Assembly (NCBI RefSeq): GCF_021134715.1
Contig: NC_060025.1
Location: forward strand, 4,960,001-5,024,000
DNA length: 64,000 nt
DNA from: Daphnia pulex
Taxonomy: Eukaryota > Arthropoda > Branchiopoda > Diplostraca > Daphniidae
Reading direction: 5' to 3'
The notes beneath the pieces were generated by a model. It saw nothing but the letters and a program-made list of their open reading frames with translations. It did no database searches and was not told where the DNA came from. Shown here piece by piece: positions 32,831-46,110 of the stretch. A program made the position numbers and the translations under genes. Position 1 is the first letter of the stretch, and each line of letters starts with the position of its first letter.

Positions 32831-34049
32831 ATGGTAATATTCATTTATTTTAAAAGTAGAAAATTTAAATTCATTTATTACAGTATCACGCAGTAAACAG
32901 AAGAACCTGAAATAATATGATGGTTTCCTTTGTAGAAAGAAATGTTCTACTATTAATACTTTACTTACCAACATATTTTTTACATGTCCGACCTCCTTTT
33001 ATATCTATTATTTTCTCTGATGTTTTTTTAAACTTCTTTGTGATTATATTTTCAATATTTTCCAGCACAAATTAAGGGGAAATCAAAAAGAGAAGGTTCG
33101 TCAGTTCATGGGCTTTACACAAGCCAATGAGAAAACTGCAATTGCTTGTTTGACCCAGCATGATTGGAGATTAGACATTGCATCTGACCGTTTTTTTCAA
33201 AATGCTGAGCTATACTTCCGGGATTCCCAGCCTAGGCCTGTCCCTGTAGACTGGAAGAAGATAGAACAACTTTTCGTCCAGTATAGAGGTTAATACGGGT
33301 TAATATAAACTGAAATATAATAATTTATTACCATAACCTATATAATTTTGTTTGTAGACTCCAGTGAACATGATAAAATTCTTGCAGATGGAATTATGCA
33401 TTTCCTTGAGGATTTGGGTTTAAGTCCAGATTCTAGACTGGTATTGCTGCTTGCTTGGAAATTCAAATCTTCTACACAGTGTGTATTTACAAAAGAAGAA
33501 TTTGTTAATGGGATGACTGAAATGGGGTAAAACTATATAACTTTTGCCTTCTCCAATGTCCCCTGTTAAGAGAAAATAATTTTCATTCCCTAGGTGTGAT
33601 TCAATAGAAAAATTGAGAATGAAACTACCCACTCTTGAAGCTGAAATTCAAGATGCAATAAAATTTAAAGATGTTTATCAATTCACCTTTAATTATGCTA
33701 AAAACCAAGGCCAGAAAGGATTGGACTTGGAAATGGCTATTGCTTATTGGAATATCATTCTACGTGGCCGCTTTAAATTTCTGGATTTATGGTGTTCGTT
33801 TTTGCAAGTATGTAGGATGTTCGTTTTAGTTCTTGGGCTCATTCGAAAACTTAATACACATCAATATTTTATTTTAATATTAAGGAACACTACAAGCGTT
33901 CTATACCAAAAGACACGTGGAACTTGCTTCTTGATTTTGCCCAGCTGATTAATGATGACCTTTCTAACTACGATGAAGAAGGAGCCTGGCCCGTCCTTAT
34001 CGACGATTTTGTGGAGTATGCCCGTCCTTTATTAAACCATTCGGGTTAG
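32831..34049 (+). CDS. DCUN1D1: DCN1-like protein (DCUN1D1/2-type) neddylation co-E3
   Basis: Promotes transfer of NEDD8 from UBE2M to cullins, activating cullin-RING ubiquitin ligases. Exons 33066-33288, 33358-33526, 33594-33807 and 33885-34049 join in phase. With a one-codon first exon (ATG at 32831-32833, directly followed by GTAATA) they give a 257-residue protein, close to the usual ~259. The N-terminus ([15 protein letters not shown]) and UBA-like helices ([23 protein letters not shown]) are followed by the cullin-binding PONY domain ([61 protein letters not shown]). All family hallmarks are intact. The first exon is the uncertain part; the next in-frame ATG is 33108. DCUN1D1 and DCUN1D2 cannot be separated here. 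Confidence 0.92.
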
Positions 34050-35061
34050 CATAGTTTACTAAATAGGAGTGTAAAATTTCACCAACCAAGTAATGCTTGC
34101 AACAAATGCAAGCTTTGGGACGATGATGGCAAATGTACAAAATTTAAAAATATGTCGCAATTTGTTTTAACAATTTTCTGGTTAAAGTGCTAAGTGTGCT
34201 GACTGAAGTATCCCACACATAATAAGTAATGAATCCTAAATGAGTTGAAAAATCCTTCATTTTATTGATTCCTGATTCCTCATGTGTATTTACAAACAAA
34301 GGCAATTAGTTTATGCATGATTATGAAAGCAAAGAATAGGAATCGAATCCATAAACATAATTGCGTTGATGATAGGTCATTATATTCTGATTTCGATGGT
34401 AATATCCGACATGGTTAGGTAGGTCATTATATTCTGATTTCGATGGTAATATCCGACATGGTTAGGTTCTAATAGATTTTCTCAATCGCCCGATATATTA
34501 CTTCTTTTTTCTTTGTTCTTATTCCAATAATACAGTGAAATCTATTTTTTTTAACCAACTAAAATGAGTAAAATCAGATTCATCAGTAAAAGTTGTTTTC
34601 TATATTTGCAATAGTTTATTTTAAGTAAAATTAAAAGATGAATTAATAATCATAATAGAGCTTTTCTTTTTTACGTTAAACGTTATAGGCCCTATGGACA
34701 TGAAGGCTACGTTTAATTAATTAATTTTAAAAAATCGAAATAAAAACGCTTATCTATCACCACGTAAGATGTCGTGGCAATACGTGTGTTCTTAATCCAG
34801 TAATGTCAGTTAATGTTGACATTTTTTGACGAAAAGAGAGAGTGGAGAGACTAGAGAGGGTCACTTTGATTTCTTTGTGGCAATTGTCGACAAACCGTTT
34901 GTTATTGACATTTGACAAGAAACGGAAATCATTTCGTGATCGTGGGCTAGCGCCGATTTTTCAATCCGGTCGTCAAACGAAGTCTGTTGTGGCAATAAAT
35001 TCAACACATTAGAAAACTCTAATATCGTTATTCCAAGTAAATTCGCGGATTTGAGTTAAAA
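34050..35061. other. Intergenic between DCUN1D and REP
   Basis: AT-rich, with a two-unit 47-bp tandem repeat at 34373-34466. The right end (34800-35061) is the 5' UTR and promoter side of the REP gene. No other gene seen. Confidence 0.5.
34373..34466. repeat. Two-copy tandem repeat, 47-bp unit
   Basis: The unit starting TAGGTCATTATATTCTGATT occurs at 34373-34419 and 34420-34466 with no difference seen. A recent duplication, probably polymorphic. Confidence 0.85.
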
Positions 35062-37202
35062 ATGACTGACGATATTCCTTCACCATGTGATTTGCTTGTG
35101 ATTGGTACAGGTAATTAATAGATACACAAAAAATTTTAAATATCAACACCGAATGAATGAAACAATAGTTTGTCTTCACAGGCCTCACAGAGAGTATTGT
35201 TGCATCAGCAGCCTCTAGAATTGGAAAGCAAGTTGTACATGTCGACCATCGGGATTTCTATGGGAGCAATTGGGCTACCTTTTCATTCAACAACTTGCAT
35301 AATGTATTAGGTGTAAACAAAGGACTTACAGAGTGTATAGAAGAAACTAAAAAAGAAACTTATAGTCTTCACATTGGTTTAAATTCTAACACTGTTCTAA
35401 ATGTTGTTGAAAAATGGTTCATTTCCGATGAAGATGTGGAAGCAACCATTGATAACCAACTTAGGATAGAAGAAACTAATAATGGAATCCTTAAGCAAAC
35501 ATGGACTAAATCTGAAGTTCTTAAACACTCAAGAAAGTTCAACTTTGACTTGTCACCCAAGGTGATGAAACCATTTCTTTACTAGTTATGTCTTCCTAAC
35601 TTGGTACATCAATAAAATTTGTATTTCTTTGCAGTTATTATATTCAAAAGGAGAGATGGTAGAAGTTTTAATTAGCTCAGGAATTTGTCGTTATGCTGAA
35701 TTCAAAAATGTCTCCTGCATCTACACTTATGATAATGTTGAGAGTGGTTTACTTCCTGTACCATGCTCAAGGGCTGATATTTTCAATTCTAAAGATATCA
35801 CAATGATTGAAAAACGTCTTTTGATGAAAATACTGTCCATGTGTATGGAGTATGAAACAAAGCCAGAGAAGTTTCAAGGTTCTTCTATTTAACACAACTT
35901 TATTATAACTGCTGATTATCACTACCGTTAATCTTTTTTTTTTGTTGCTGTTTTTTCAGAGGATGAAATGGGAAATTTTGGAAATTTCCTTGATGCCCAT
36001 AAAATTCAGGGCAAAGTTAGAAAATATCTCATTGACTCGGTAGCTATGGCTAAAGAATCAACAAATTTCCAGGATGCTGTGAAAAATATTCAGAAGTTTG
36101 TCCGAAGTATTGGACGATATGGAAATACACCTTTTCTGTGGACATTGTATGGCAGTGGAGAACTACCGCAATGCTTTTGTAGGTCAGTAATAGGTCATAC
36201 CATTCTTAAAATACATACAAAAAAATAAAAAAATAATCGAGTCTAGGTGTTCGGCAGTGTTTGGAGGAGTCTACTGTCTGAAGCGTAGTACTCAAAGCAT
36301 AATAATTGGTAGCGATGGACAGGCAACAGGAATAATGTGCGATAACCAAAATTTAAAGGCCAAGTTCATATTAATAGAGGATTCCCTTAATCCCCTAGCG
36401 ACAATCAAATCTGGAATTTCCCGCGCTATTCTAGTCACAAACAAGTATGCTGTGGTCTGTCGTATTAACAAACGTAATTACAAATTTTAAATACTGCGAT
36501 TTTGTCACATGCAGAGCTTTAACCAGCAATGATCAAGCAGTTCTTATTAATCTCCCATCATTGAACGGCAAAGAACCCGTGCGAATTCTTGAACTTTCGG
36601 CATCAACCATGGCTTGTCCACAAGGCCTGTGTAAGTTTCCTTTCTCAAAACGCGCCCCATTAATGATCTACATAATCTCCACAAATAAATTTCAAATTTG
36701 ATAATGATAACATTTTCTTTTAAAAAGACGTGGTTCATTTAATTACGCGCCAAGTTACAACAGCAATTGAAGACCTAAGGGAAGTAATCGATACGTTTTT
36801 CAGTACCGGTGAATCTAATGAAAACGAAGCTTTACACAAACCCCAAATTATCTGGTCATTGCATTTCAACATCAACGAGTATGAAAGTTACGCTGACATG
36901 TTGCCTTTAAATATGTACTCCAGTCCTGGGCCGAATTCTTCAATGGATTTTGACAACCATGTTATTCAAGTGATTATTATATTTTTTTCTATTGTGTTTA
37001 ATTCAGTAGTTTCTTACATGATTTGAATGGTGATATTTTGTTACACATGTAGGCGCGGAATATCTTCAAGTCTATGTTTCCAGACGAAGACTTTCTTCCT
37101 CGAGTACCTGATCCAGAAGATGTCATATTGGAGGGATCGGCAGAAGAGGTCGTATTGCAGGAGTCGTTAGAAAACCAGGAAGTGCAAAATGTTCACGAAT
37201 GA
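35062..37202 (+). CDS. CHM: Rab escort protein (Rab geranylgeranyltransferase component A)
   Basis: Binds newly made Rab GTPases, presents them to Rab geranylgeranyltransferase for C-terminal prenylation and delivers them to membranes; it belongs to the GDI/REP family. Eight exons join in phase: 35062-35110, 35182-35561, 35635-35878, 35960-36182, 36247-36444, 36515-36630, 36728-36969 and 37053-37202, giving 533 residues. The N-terminal dinucleotide-fold-like block ([36 protein letters not shown]) and the Rab-binding region ([19 protein letters not shown]) are clear. The end ([16 protein letters not shown]) also fits the family. Length is near insect REP and shorter than human CHM, which has an extra insert. 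The ATG at 35062 begins [16 protein letters not shown] as expected. Confidence 0.93.
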
Positions 37203-37426
37203 TAATCGATTAAATTCATTTGTTCGTCAGCCAAGAGATAAATCATACAATAATATGATGGGAAGTAAAACTTTCGTGACATTTTTGTATAGTTGAATCG
37301 TTTTAGGAGTAATGATTTATTCCATTGATCATTATTCGCAATCTCTACTGCTGTTCAAAATACTTGTCATTTTTCATTGGTAATTATTTGCATGTACACA
37401 CTGTTCAATGTGTGATGTCGCGAATG

Positions 37427-37642
37427 TGTACTCCAGTCCTGGGCCGAATTCTTCAATGGATTTTGACAATCATGTTATTCAAGTGATTATTATATTTTTC
37501 TCTGTTGCGTTTAACTCAGTAATTTTTACATGATTTCAATGGTGATATGTTGTTAAACATGTAGGCGCGGAATATCTTCAAGTCTATGTTTCCAGACAAA
37601 GATTTTCTTCCTGAGTACCTGATCCAGAAGATGTCATATTGG
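37427..37642 (+). pseudogene. Partial duplicate of the REP gene 3' end
   Basis: This repeats 36916-37133: the end of exon 7, the last intron and the start of exon 8, in direct orientation about 510 bp downstream. It carries scattered substitutions and a one-base deletion (CGAGTACC to GAGTACC) that shifts the frame. It is a truncated non-functional segment lying just past the REP stop codon. Confidence 0.85.
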
Positions 37643-37799
37643 TTTTTTTCATATTTTGAAAGCCTTGGGTTGGGTGCTGTTTGATTTCCTTGCCATCCCT
37701 GTCCGTAAAAACTAGGTTAGTTTGGGTCCGAGCCTTAAGTTTAGGAATACCCCGTAGAGCCTTACGGAAAAGTGGCTAACTATCCTCTTCCCTTGATTG

Positions 37800-37840
<41 letters not shown>

Positions 37841-40800
37841 GGCTTATCCCAACCGTTACGTAAAAGAAAAAAAATAAAGATAAGAAAAGAAAAGAAAGAA
37901 AGAAGGGACTATTTTACCTAAGTATTGTGCGAGGGGAGGGGGGAGGGCAATAGTCCAATAGAATAAATACCAAGAGGAAAGATAAAGATTCGAGAGCCTT
38001 GCTCTCCGTCCGAGCGTGACCTAGCCGACGATATTGCGTGATGGCTAAGCCGGTCAAATCGAATTTCCCCCATATATAGCGAAGGCTATAAAGCCTCTGG
38101 TTGAATATGTATATGTATATCCTCTCGGTTCGCTCTGTCCTTTTCCTTCTTTACTATACAACACGGATATGCGTCTTTGGGGGATTCATATTTCTCTTAT
38201 TCCTTTCCCTTACTCTTCTATTTTTTGCACATTTCGCGTGAAAGGTTGAACGTGCGTGAAAATGTAGGCATACAAGAATGCCAACTCGTTTGAGTGTAGA
38301 ATAATTGTAGCATTTAATCTGTTTAGACAAAAGGATGTATAGCTGTTACACAGCAGTGGAGACTGGAGAGGTATTAATATAAAATGCTATGATAAATATT
38401 GATAAAAATTTTTGAGTTTAGTCTATACTTCTTCTATTTTATCTTCAGGTCGTGAAAAATTCCAGTTATCTATTATGTTCTCTATTTTGTTTCCTCCGTT
38501 TAATGGCAATGGAAAACTATGTTTGGTAGTATAAGAGCTGGTACAGGTTTAAGGCTAAAGCGACCAGCGCTATCTATATCTGCTAGCCTAATTTTGCAAT
38601 TTCAGTGGTCCATCCTATACCGCGTATGTAATCTGGTATCGCCTTATTTGGATAGCCAATCAAAATCAAAAGCAGCTGAAACAGGTTTGTGGACACCATG
38701 TCCGCACTGATGTTGCACCATTGGCATCACTCCTGTACAGGAGCAGATGGCGTGTTGAAGCTCGATTTCACGTCCTCCGCGCGGACGAGCGTGTTTAACC
38801 GCTACGCTAATAACGATAGAGGATATAGAACGCAGGCTACTTGGAAGCCTGAAACCACATGGCATGCTATACATTTGCACATATCATCGACGCCAAATCT
38901 GTTCACTGATGCGGCATTCCATGCAAGTATGCCGATAAAGCTTCTCGCTCCTACGCCTACGGTTCCAGTGAAAATGGCCAATTTTGGCGTCGGGCTCTGT
39001 TGTCTAACATAATCACCAAACAGCCTCTGTAGTAAAACTTTTCTCGGACCGCCCAATCAAAGCAATGGCTATGGTATAGGCCCGTTCATTTCTATAATAA
39101 AACACATTATAAAACGACACGCAGCAGAGAGCGTGGAATATCAGTTAACATGGAATCGGCGGAATCAAGATCAGTATTCATTTCCAGTGCTGTCAGCAAT
39201 ATGAATGCTCAAACACTCATCTCGACATTTGTAAACTGTGCTCGGGGTAAGATCGTACGTAACGTACACAATACTTAATGCGCAGCCATCTTTCCACTTT
39301 CGCTGCGACTCCGATGTCGTCTTGTAATCAAGAAATTCACAAGTTGACTGACAGACTTCGATCGTCAAAAGGGTGCCAGTGGATACCAGCACAAGAAGCA
39401 TACATGCTGTCTATAACAACTTTCTTGATGTCGTCATCTTGGCCCGTGTATTTACATAGACACATTTTTGTGAGGCTGCAAACTATATATCGCTATATAT
39501 TATACGGATACGTCCATGTTCACCGTTCAAAGCTTTGATAATGATACCTCCCTATCAATGTGTGTGATCAACTGATCAACTGATCATGCAAGTCGTTGTC
39601 AGAAGTGCGTGTTTAACTGTATAGCCGTGTCTGCAATGTGATGTAGTGCACTGAACAGGGCTATACTACAGACACTACAACAACTTGTAATTTACTTTTC
39701 AACGGTCAGCGAACCACAAATATCCAACTTCGAATGGAGAAAACCCAAGCGAAAAGAACTTCAGGTATCGGTGCAATCCGGTGCAATCACCCCGTATTAT
39801 ATCCTGTCTCTTTCGCTCTTTGAGTTTCTTCCTTAAAAACAAGTGGGTAACGAGACAAAACACTGGAGGGTGTCTCGTCGTGTTTTCCGGTGATGAATGG
39901 TCATTTATGGTCAGCTAAACACAGATCTGGCACACCTTTAATAAATCGTTGTCAGCATATTGACTCTAAGGGTATACCGTGATTACCGTGTGTTGGTGTT
40001 AGCCTGACATCGCTATGTATAGCAGCTTTAAAGGACTACAACGTATTACTATTACCTGTATTATATGCATGCCTGCGCGTATGTTCCAAAAGAAGGATGT
40101 CCCGTTAATGTCCCGTGTATGCCGACGATCGCGTTGCGTTCGTCGACTTTGTTAGGGCGTTCTGCCAACTCCCATTTATCGATTATTAAATCCCATTGGT
40201 TTGTGGAATGTATGTAATGTGCTGTTGACTACTATATTCAAGGAAAAATCGAGTGAAAACTTCAAGACTAACACAACTGCAATAGTTGGCCACATCATTC
40301 GGAAAGAAAATAATCGAAGCTTTATCGATCATCTAAAATGCCTATGCGGGCCTATACACAGCAGCCCCACACGTATTATATGTGCGCATTAGTAACTTAT
40401 TGTTCTCGCTATTTCGCTCTTCCTCCCTTTTCTTGTTGTGTTTCCCAAGGAAACCTGGACGTCGTCAACATCTGCCACATGGCAAACATGACATTATTAT
40501 TGTAAGCATCACGCCTTTCCGTCGTGTCGAGTACCTATATGGGAGTTACGAACAAATATGGGGAGGGGGGATTGAACTGACGTCGATGAGGGCAGCGTGG
40601 GAGGTAGAACAGGGCGTTAGAGATGACATTACGGACTTATTAGGAAGCCATAACCTTTTGGCAACTTTTAGACGGCCGCGGATGATGAAGTACGAAGGGA
40701 AACGGGTAGGAACACCTCAAAAATAGCCTCTAAACGTTATGGATATTATAGGCTACAGCATTACCAATGCACTCTCTGGTTGGCACTGAGACAAAACATT

Positions 40801-42486
40801 ATTTTACACATTAGTTTGGTCTCCCATTTCTCGCTTTATTAGACGCGAGGTTTAAACTTAAGAACGTAGAGAGAACAATTAAATGCAGACATCCAAGACA
40901 AGCGGTCTGTTAACTGTTGCACTGTTTATAGTGTTGCAATCGATGATTCATTTCTGTCTTCGTCTATTTCTTAACGCCTTTCGGGAGTATATACGTAGAA
41001 AGACAAGGTATATTGATTAAATAGGCGATATCAATCGATAAAGTTGCCTTGGAATGTTCATGCTGCGTTCATCTCTGCATGTATATATATATAGCGCTCT
41101 ATAGTTCGTTCTCTCTACCGCATGCATCAAACCCTGCATTATGGAACAGTCTGCTTGTCAGCATCATTTATTGGTGAAGCGAAAACCAAATGAGATAAAC
41201 CCGCACCAGTTTGAATAAGCCACGCGGAACACACACAGCACACACACAAAAAACGATCGTGGAATTCTCACCTATTTATGATAGTGATATTGAAGGTTGA
41301 GAAGGAACTGAACAAAGCAACGCTGACAAACTGCCCATGTAGATGGCGGTGAATCTGCCAGGGTGTTCAGCTATTGTACAAGCCTCAAGTTAGTGTGCGT
41401 GTGTAATAGCAGCCGTGCGTATAGTGAGTTTAGCCAACACATACGGCGTGATGACGATGAAAATGATCAATAAAGTCAAGCCAAGACAAAGACCGGCGGA
41501 TCATAATACCTAGTGCCGGCTCTGGGCTGTCAAAACGTTGTTTTTCTTTTTTGACATGGGACGCCATTTGGTTGGATGGTGTGTGTAATATCTGTGTAAT
41601 ATCTGAGTCCAAATATTTTTCCCCGCTAGCCATTGCTGCATCTCGGCTGCCTTTGGTTGTGGGCTCAATTCCCTGACCGCTTCTCGTTTCTTTGCTTTTG
41701 CCACGCTCCTTTGTGGATCGACGTGGATGATAGAGCACCAGCACACCAGCACTACCGTCGTCTAGCCTAGCCGTTATCTTCGACGTCATCTTGATCATGC
41801 TGTATGGAGAAATCTTCATCGCTGCATGTTGCGCCGCGGCCGCGCCTGGCATCACGCGCTTCGCTTTCGTTTCGCTTTCGCTTCGTCTTGCTGCTGCTTC
41901 TTGGGTTGTCGATGTCTCCGCCTTCCCGTGTGGAGTGGAGACGGAAGCATCAGAAAGGTTGGGAAAAGGGACGCCCAGCAAGCTGGATGGCCATGCACCC
42001 AATCCGTACCATACATACAGTAGTCCCGTCACCAGTGCTGCCTCGCCGGCTGTCAGTGTTCAGTAGTGGCTCGACCGTGAAACGCGCCGGTACGTCTTAC
42101 TGTGTCTCTCTCTCGCTCCCATCGTCTCGAAAATCTCGACGCTTATCTCTTCCCACTCGAAAATCACACCTCAGGCAAACCACCAACACTATTCCGTAAT
42201 TAACCTCCTCCGCACAGCGCTTCGCCCTTGCCATTCACGCGTGCAGGCGGGCCCGCTCGTGCCGTTGGCGTCTATTTGGCAGGGCAGGTCTCTCACTTCT
42301 CTGACGAGTTTTCATTCACCAGCAAACAATATCAGCTTCTAGGGTATGTTGCGGATGCTGTATAATGCGCTCCGGTGCGCCATGCAAATAATTTAGACTG
42401 CTACTGCTGCTGCTGCTGCTGGTGTCGTTTCGGGATAAGCGGGCGTTGAATCTTCAGTTATCGTCAGTGATGATTGACTTGGAGAA
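37643..42486. other. Intergenic region upstream of the dpr-like gene; no gene recognised
   Basis: Contains a 40-base A tract (37800-37839), A/G-rich low-complexity sequence after it and many short ORFs without homology. The overlapping opposite-strand ORFs at 41430-42199 look like GC-rich 5' flank and not genes. A CTG/CTA trinucleotide stretch (42397-42421) lies just upstream of the signal-peptide exon, probably in its 5' UTR or promoter. Confidence 0.45.
37800..37839. repeat. Poly-A tract, 40 bases
   Basis: An uninterrupted run of A. The ~170 bases before it differ from the REP duplicate and could be the 3' end of a retroposed RNA (SINE or LINE tail), but no target duplication was identified. 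Confidence 0.7.
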
Positions 42487-42649
42487 ATGACGTGCGGGGT
42501 CCAAATCACCGGTCAAATGATGCGGATCTGTTGCTTGTGCTACTGGATTTTGTTTCTAGTGAGCGGCATTACCGTTGTCAGTGCAAAACCGACTAGTGCC
42601 CAATCTAACACCCACCGGCATCACGCGGCAAATAATAAAGCCTTCAAAG
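42487..42649 (+). CDS. Probable first coding exon (signal peptide) of the dpr-like gene
   Basis: An open exon from ATG (42487) encoding 54 codons: a short polar start, then a hydrophobic core (ICCLCYWILFLVSGITVV) and small residues (SAKPTSA) that fit a signal peptidase site. It ends in AAAG|GTTTGA, one base into a codon. The first Ig exon at 57357 begins two bases before a codon, so the two join in phase with no stop. Family members are secreted or membrane-linked and need such a signal. The 14.7-kb distance leaves room for other exons, so the link is inferred. Confidence 0.55.
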
Positions 42650-45600
42650 GTTTGATTTTTCTGCCTCATTTTGATTCTTTCCCTTCTTTCTTTCCTTGTG
42701 TGTGATTGTGTCATCGAATCTTCCATTGTACTTCTATATTCGTTAGAAATCGGGTCAAAGCAACAAGTCAATTGGTCATTTCCTTGCCATTATGTGTGGC
42801 TGCAAATGTGATATCTGTGATGAGGTTACATATGTACACATTTGAATGTTACCTATAGTATGCTATCGGTGGCTAATACAGAGATCGCCAGGCTATACGA
42901 AACACGAAGCTACTCGTGGCGACTATCAATCTAATCAATCAGGATATTCCATACTTGTTCATCCTGAATAGACATGCAGTATAGCTGTCGGTTATTCCGT
43001 AATTGAATTCGACATCCAATTTGGATTGAATGCATCCTATATGATGTCCCTTTCTTCTGTGTCAATTCTCCCCCCCCCCTCTAACCAGTCGACCACCGGT
43101 AGTTAGACGTCATCTCTCCATATATATTGGAAACATGCCGACATAGACTCGAAGCCCGACTCTGTGATAGGAGACAATGTACACGCACCATCTCATCGAA
43201 CGTGTATAGGCCTAAATCAAATTGATGACGCACTTTAATTTCATTTCGTGTTCAGAAATAGTAGCACATTACCAACTTTTTTTCCGTTTGAGAATTACTT
43301 TTTCTTAATATGCGATTGATTCGAAGTCAGTGTGTTGAAGAATGCAAAGTTTAGAATTCCTGCCTGCGCATATTGTTTCCGCGTAAATGATCACAAAAGA
43401 AAAACGTAAAATTGAACTTTTTACGTTTGTAGGGATGCTAGGAATGATGGGAAAAGCCAAATGACTCTAGCATTTAGCTATTTAGCATCACGACTATACC
43501 ATCTATGTTTTACTATAACACTGTATCTTTCTATGAAAATGCCTTATAGGCCTACAGACTGCCTGTGTGTCTGGCCTAGGTGAATCAAAACTGGCTGCAT
43601 GTTAATAATGCGTAGTACATCCTCGAGGGTGGAATTTTTGGCAGATGTTGACGTCAAAATCCAGGATATATAGGTCTATTAGGATACAGTCCCGCGTGAA
43701 TTCAAATGCCTCTTGTGCTTTCTTTTAATAGAGTGCTGATGCGTCGAAAGAAATGATGCTGATGAAAACGGGAAGCTCTGCGGAACTTGTGGAAAGGGCG
43801 CGAACGAATAAGACAATAATAACGTACCTCATCAGCTGAGTTATAATTTTTTTTTTTTACTGACGAGAAAAAATACGAGCGTTTATATAATAGCTTCGAC
43901 AGCTGCAAGAAAATATACATAGGTGTAACCATACAGCCAAATGATGTTTGTTATTCTTAAACATTTTTCTTTCAAGCGAGAATAATATGGCGTATTATGG
44001 TAATCATTCTCTTGCTGATGCAAGCCTGTGTGTACTCTGTAAACTCTGCAAACTAAACTGAAACTTCCCACCTAATAGGTGACGAATTCCTAAAACTAGC
44101 TTAATTGGTAGAAACTTTAAATAAGGACATATCAACTCTATGACAGCCATTTAAAGTGTTTTTTTATACGAATTAAATTTATTCTAATATGTAGGTTAGA
44201 CCGATCAAAAGAATTAACCAGCTGCTCGGCTCAAATGAACAACAATCGAACAACAAATTTCTCAGGACATCTCGTATAAAGATATGATGGTTGATGGATC
44301 ATTTAATGATAGTCACATGATTTGTCAAACAATTACGGTGCATGAGGCAAATCCCCTTCGAAATAAAAGAGGAAGAATGAAACGAGAACGTGCAAATTTA
44401 TTGAATTATGATTTTAAAAAAAATTATTAATAATAATTCCGTTCGGGTGTTCTACAAACAAGTGGAAGGGGTTTAAGGCATGCAGCAATTGTTTGTTATA
44501 TAGCAAATGTACAGTATGGTGTGGGTGTAATAATGCAGGCCTATATAACTTAACTCCGCAATTAGTGCGCTCAATATAAACCCCAGGAATATCGGGAGCA
44601 AAGCCTTGGTACAAGTACAACTGTCACAGGAAATTCGAGCCTAGCCCAGCCCACAGTGAGTAAGCTTGCATGCGATTATGCGAATGCGAAAATATGCCTT
44701 CCTATTCCGTCATCTACGGATAATTTATGCGGATAATTTCTTCCAATTCTTGTGTTCGTCTCTTTTGTGTTTTTGTTTCTGTTCACGTTCATTCCTTAGA
44801 GATTTGCGTTGGCGTTTCCCTTCGCTTTCCTTATATTCGTGAGTACCGCAGTTAACTTTTGACGACTGATGACGCATCTACTGACGCATCCTGCTGGCTG
44901 AGAGAGGACTCACTTGATTTAATGACAAGAAAAAAAATTAACGACTCGTTTCCTGCGAGCCTATACGTACGGTACCTATACGTACCAGGCTTTATGAATT
45001 TTCCTATTTTTATTAAAATGGTTAATCGTTTCACGGCGAACGTCATCGCCCTCAAGTGTACGAATTTCTCATTAAATGATGTCGGGTCACGCAAGGCCGT
45101 CGCCCACAAACATCTCAAAAGGCGATATCAGCCAACAGTCTAAATAAGCATTCAAACTTATTTTCTTGGTATAATACCTTTTTATAGGATCGTATTATAG
45201 GTTTTCGCCTCTAGTACGGAGTTTGGAGACGTTATACAGTAGCTATTTGCTACTTATTCCGTAGTATATAGGCTCCTACTACACGTCTCATCTTTTATCT
45301 CGTGGAAATTCTAAGTCTCATGCGGGCGGGCAAAAAAAGGAAAAGAAAGGTTGCAGCGGAGAGAGCGCGAGCGTCTTGTGTATAAATTAGCGTCAGTTGG
45401 CGTTACCACGCACTCCAAGTCTGTCATGGAGTTACCCTTCGTAATACCGATACTCTTTCCTCTTTTTCCCGTCTCCAGCATCGAGAAGAGGAGAAAAAAA
45501 AAGTAACAAATTCTTTGCCCAGTAATACACGCCATGCACTGTGCACTCTCTGATCTCGCCGGGTCCGCTCTAACATCTCTCCCGCAGTCCTGACTCCTGC

Positions 45601-46074
45601 CCGTCTTGTCAGTAAAGTGGCACTGGCGTTTAGATCTATAATAGAGTATTAGGAGCCCGCCTAATATCTATATCAGCTTATGAAAGTCCCGTGTTCCTGT
45701 GTCGTCCACCGCCATCCATGGCAGCGGCAGCGTGATGGATGCCGTCTATCCTCGTCTGTATACCAGCATCGCACAGCGTATAACTAAGGCACTGATGCTG
45801 CTGGTATCCCCCAACGTGATTCGTTTCGTGATGGCATATGAGTTGCTGTTTAGCGAGAGGTTGTTTTCTCTCGCCGCCTTCAATAGTTTTCCCTCGATGT
45901 TGTCCTGGCTGAAGAAACAAGATTGCCACGTCACTTGTCCGTTCAGCTCACAGGCTCGGCAACATCACGCTCACGCATTTTCGGTTCGGCTCTCTCTCTC
46001 TCGCCCCACCCCTCCCTTTAGACTCGATACGGCACAATATTAATATATGTGTGTCCCGTCGGAAGGCATGCAGG

Positions 46075-46110
46075 GGGGTGGTGGGGGGGGGGGGGTCGGG
46101 TGGGCATGGG
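46075..46110 (+). repeat. G-rich tract with quadruplex potential
   Basis: A G6 run, a 13-base G run (46083-46095) and three further G3-G4 runs lie within about 36 bases, enough for an intramolecular G-quadruplex on the plus strand. No gene feature adjoins it. Confidence 0.6.

Noticed and set aside
41430..42199. Overlapping ORFs of 131 and 200 codons on opposite strands
   Set aside because: GC-rich upstream flank with Ser/Arg-rich translations on both strands and no recognisable domain; the pattern is compositional.
45678..46043. Plus-strand 114-codon ORF and its minus-strand shadows
   Set aside because: No homology or splice context, and it ends in CT-rich low-complexity sequence.
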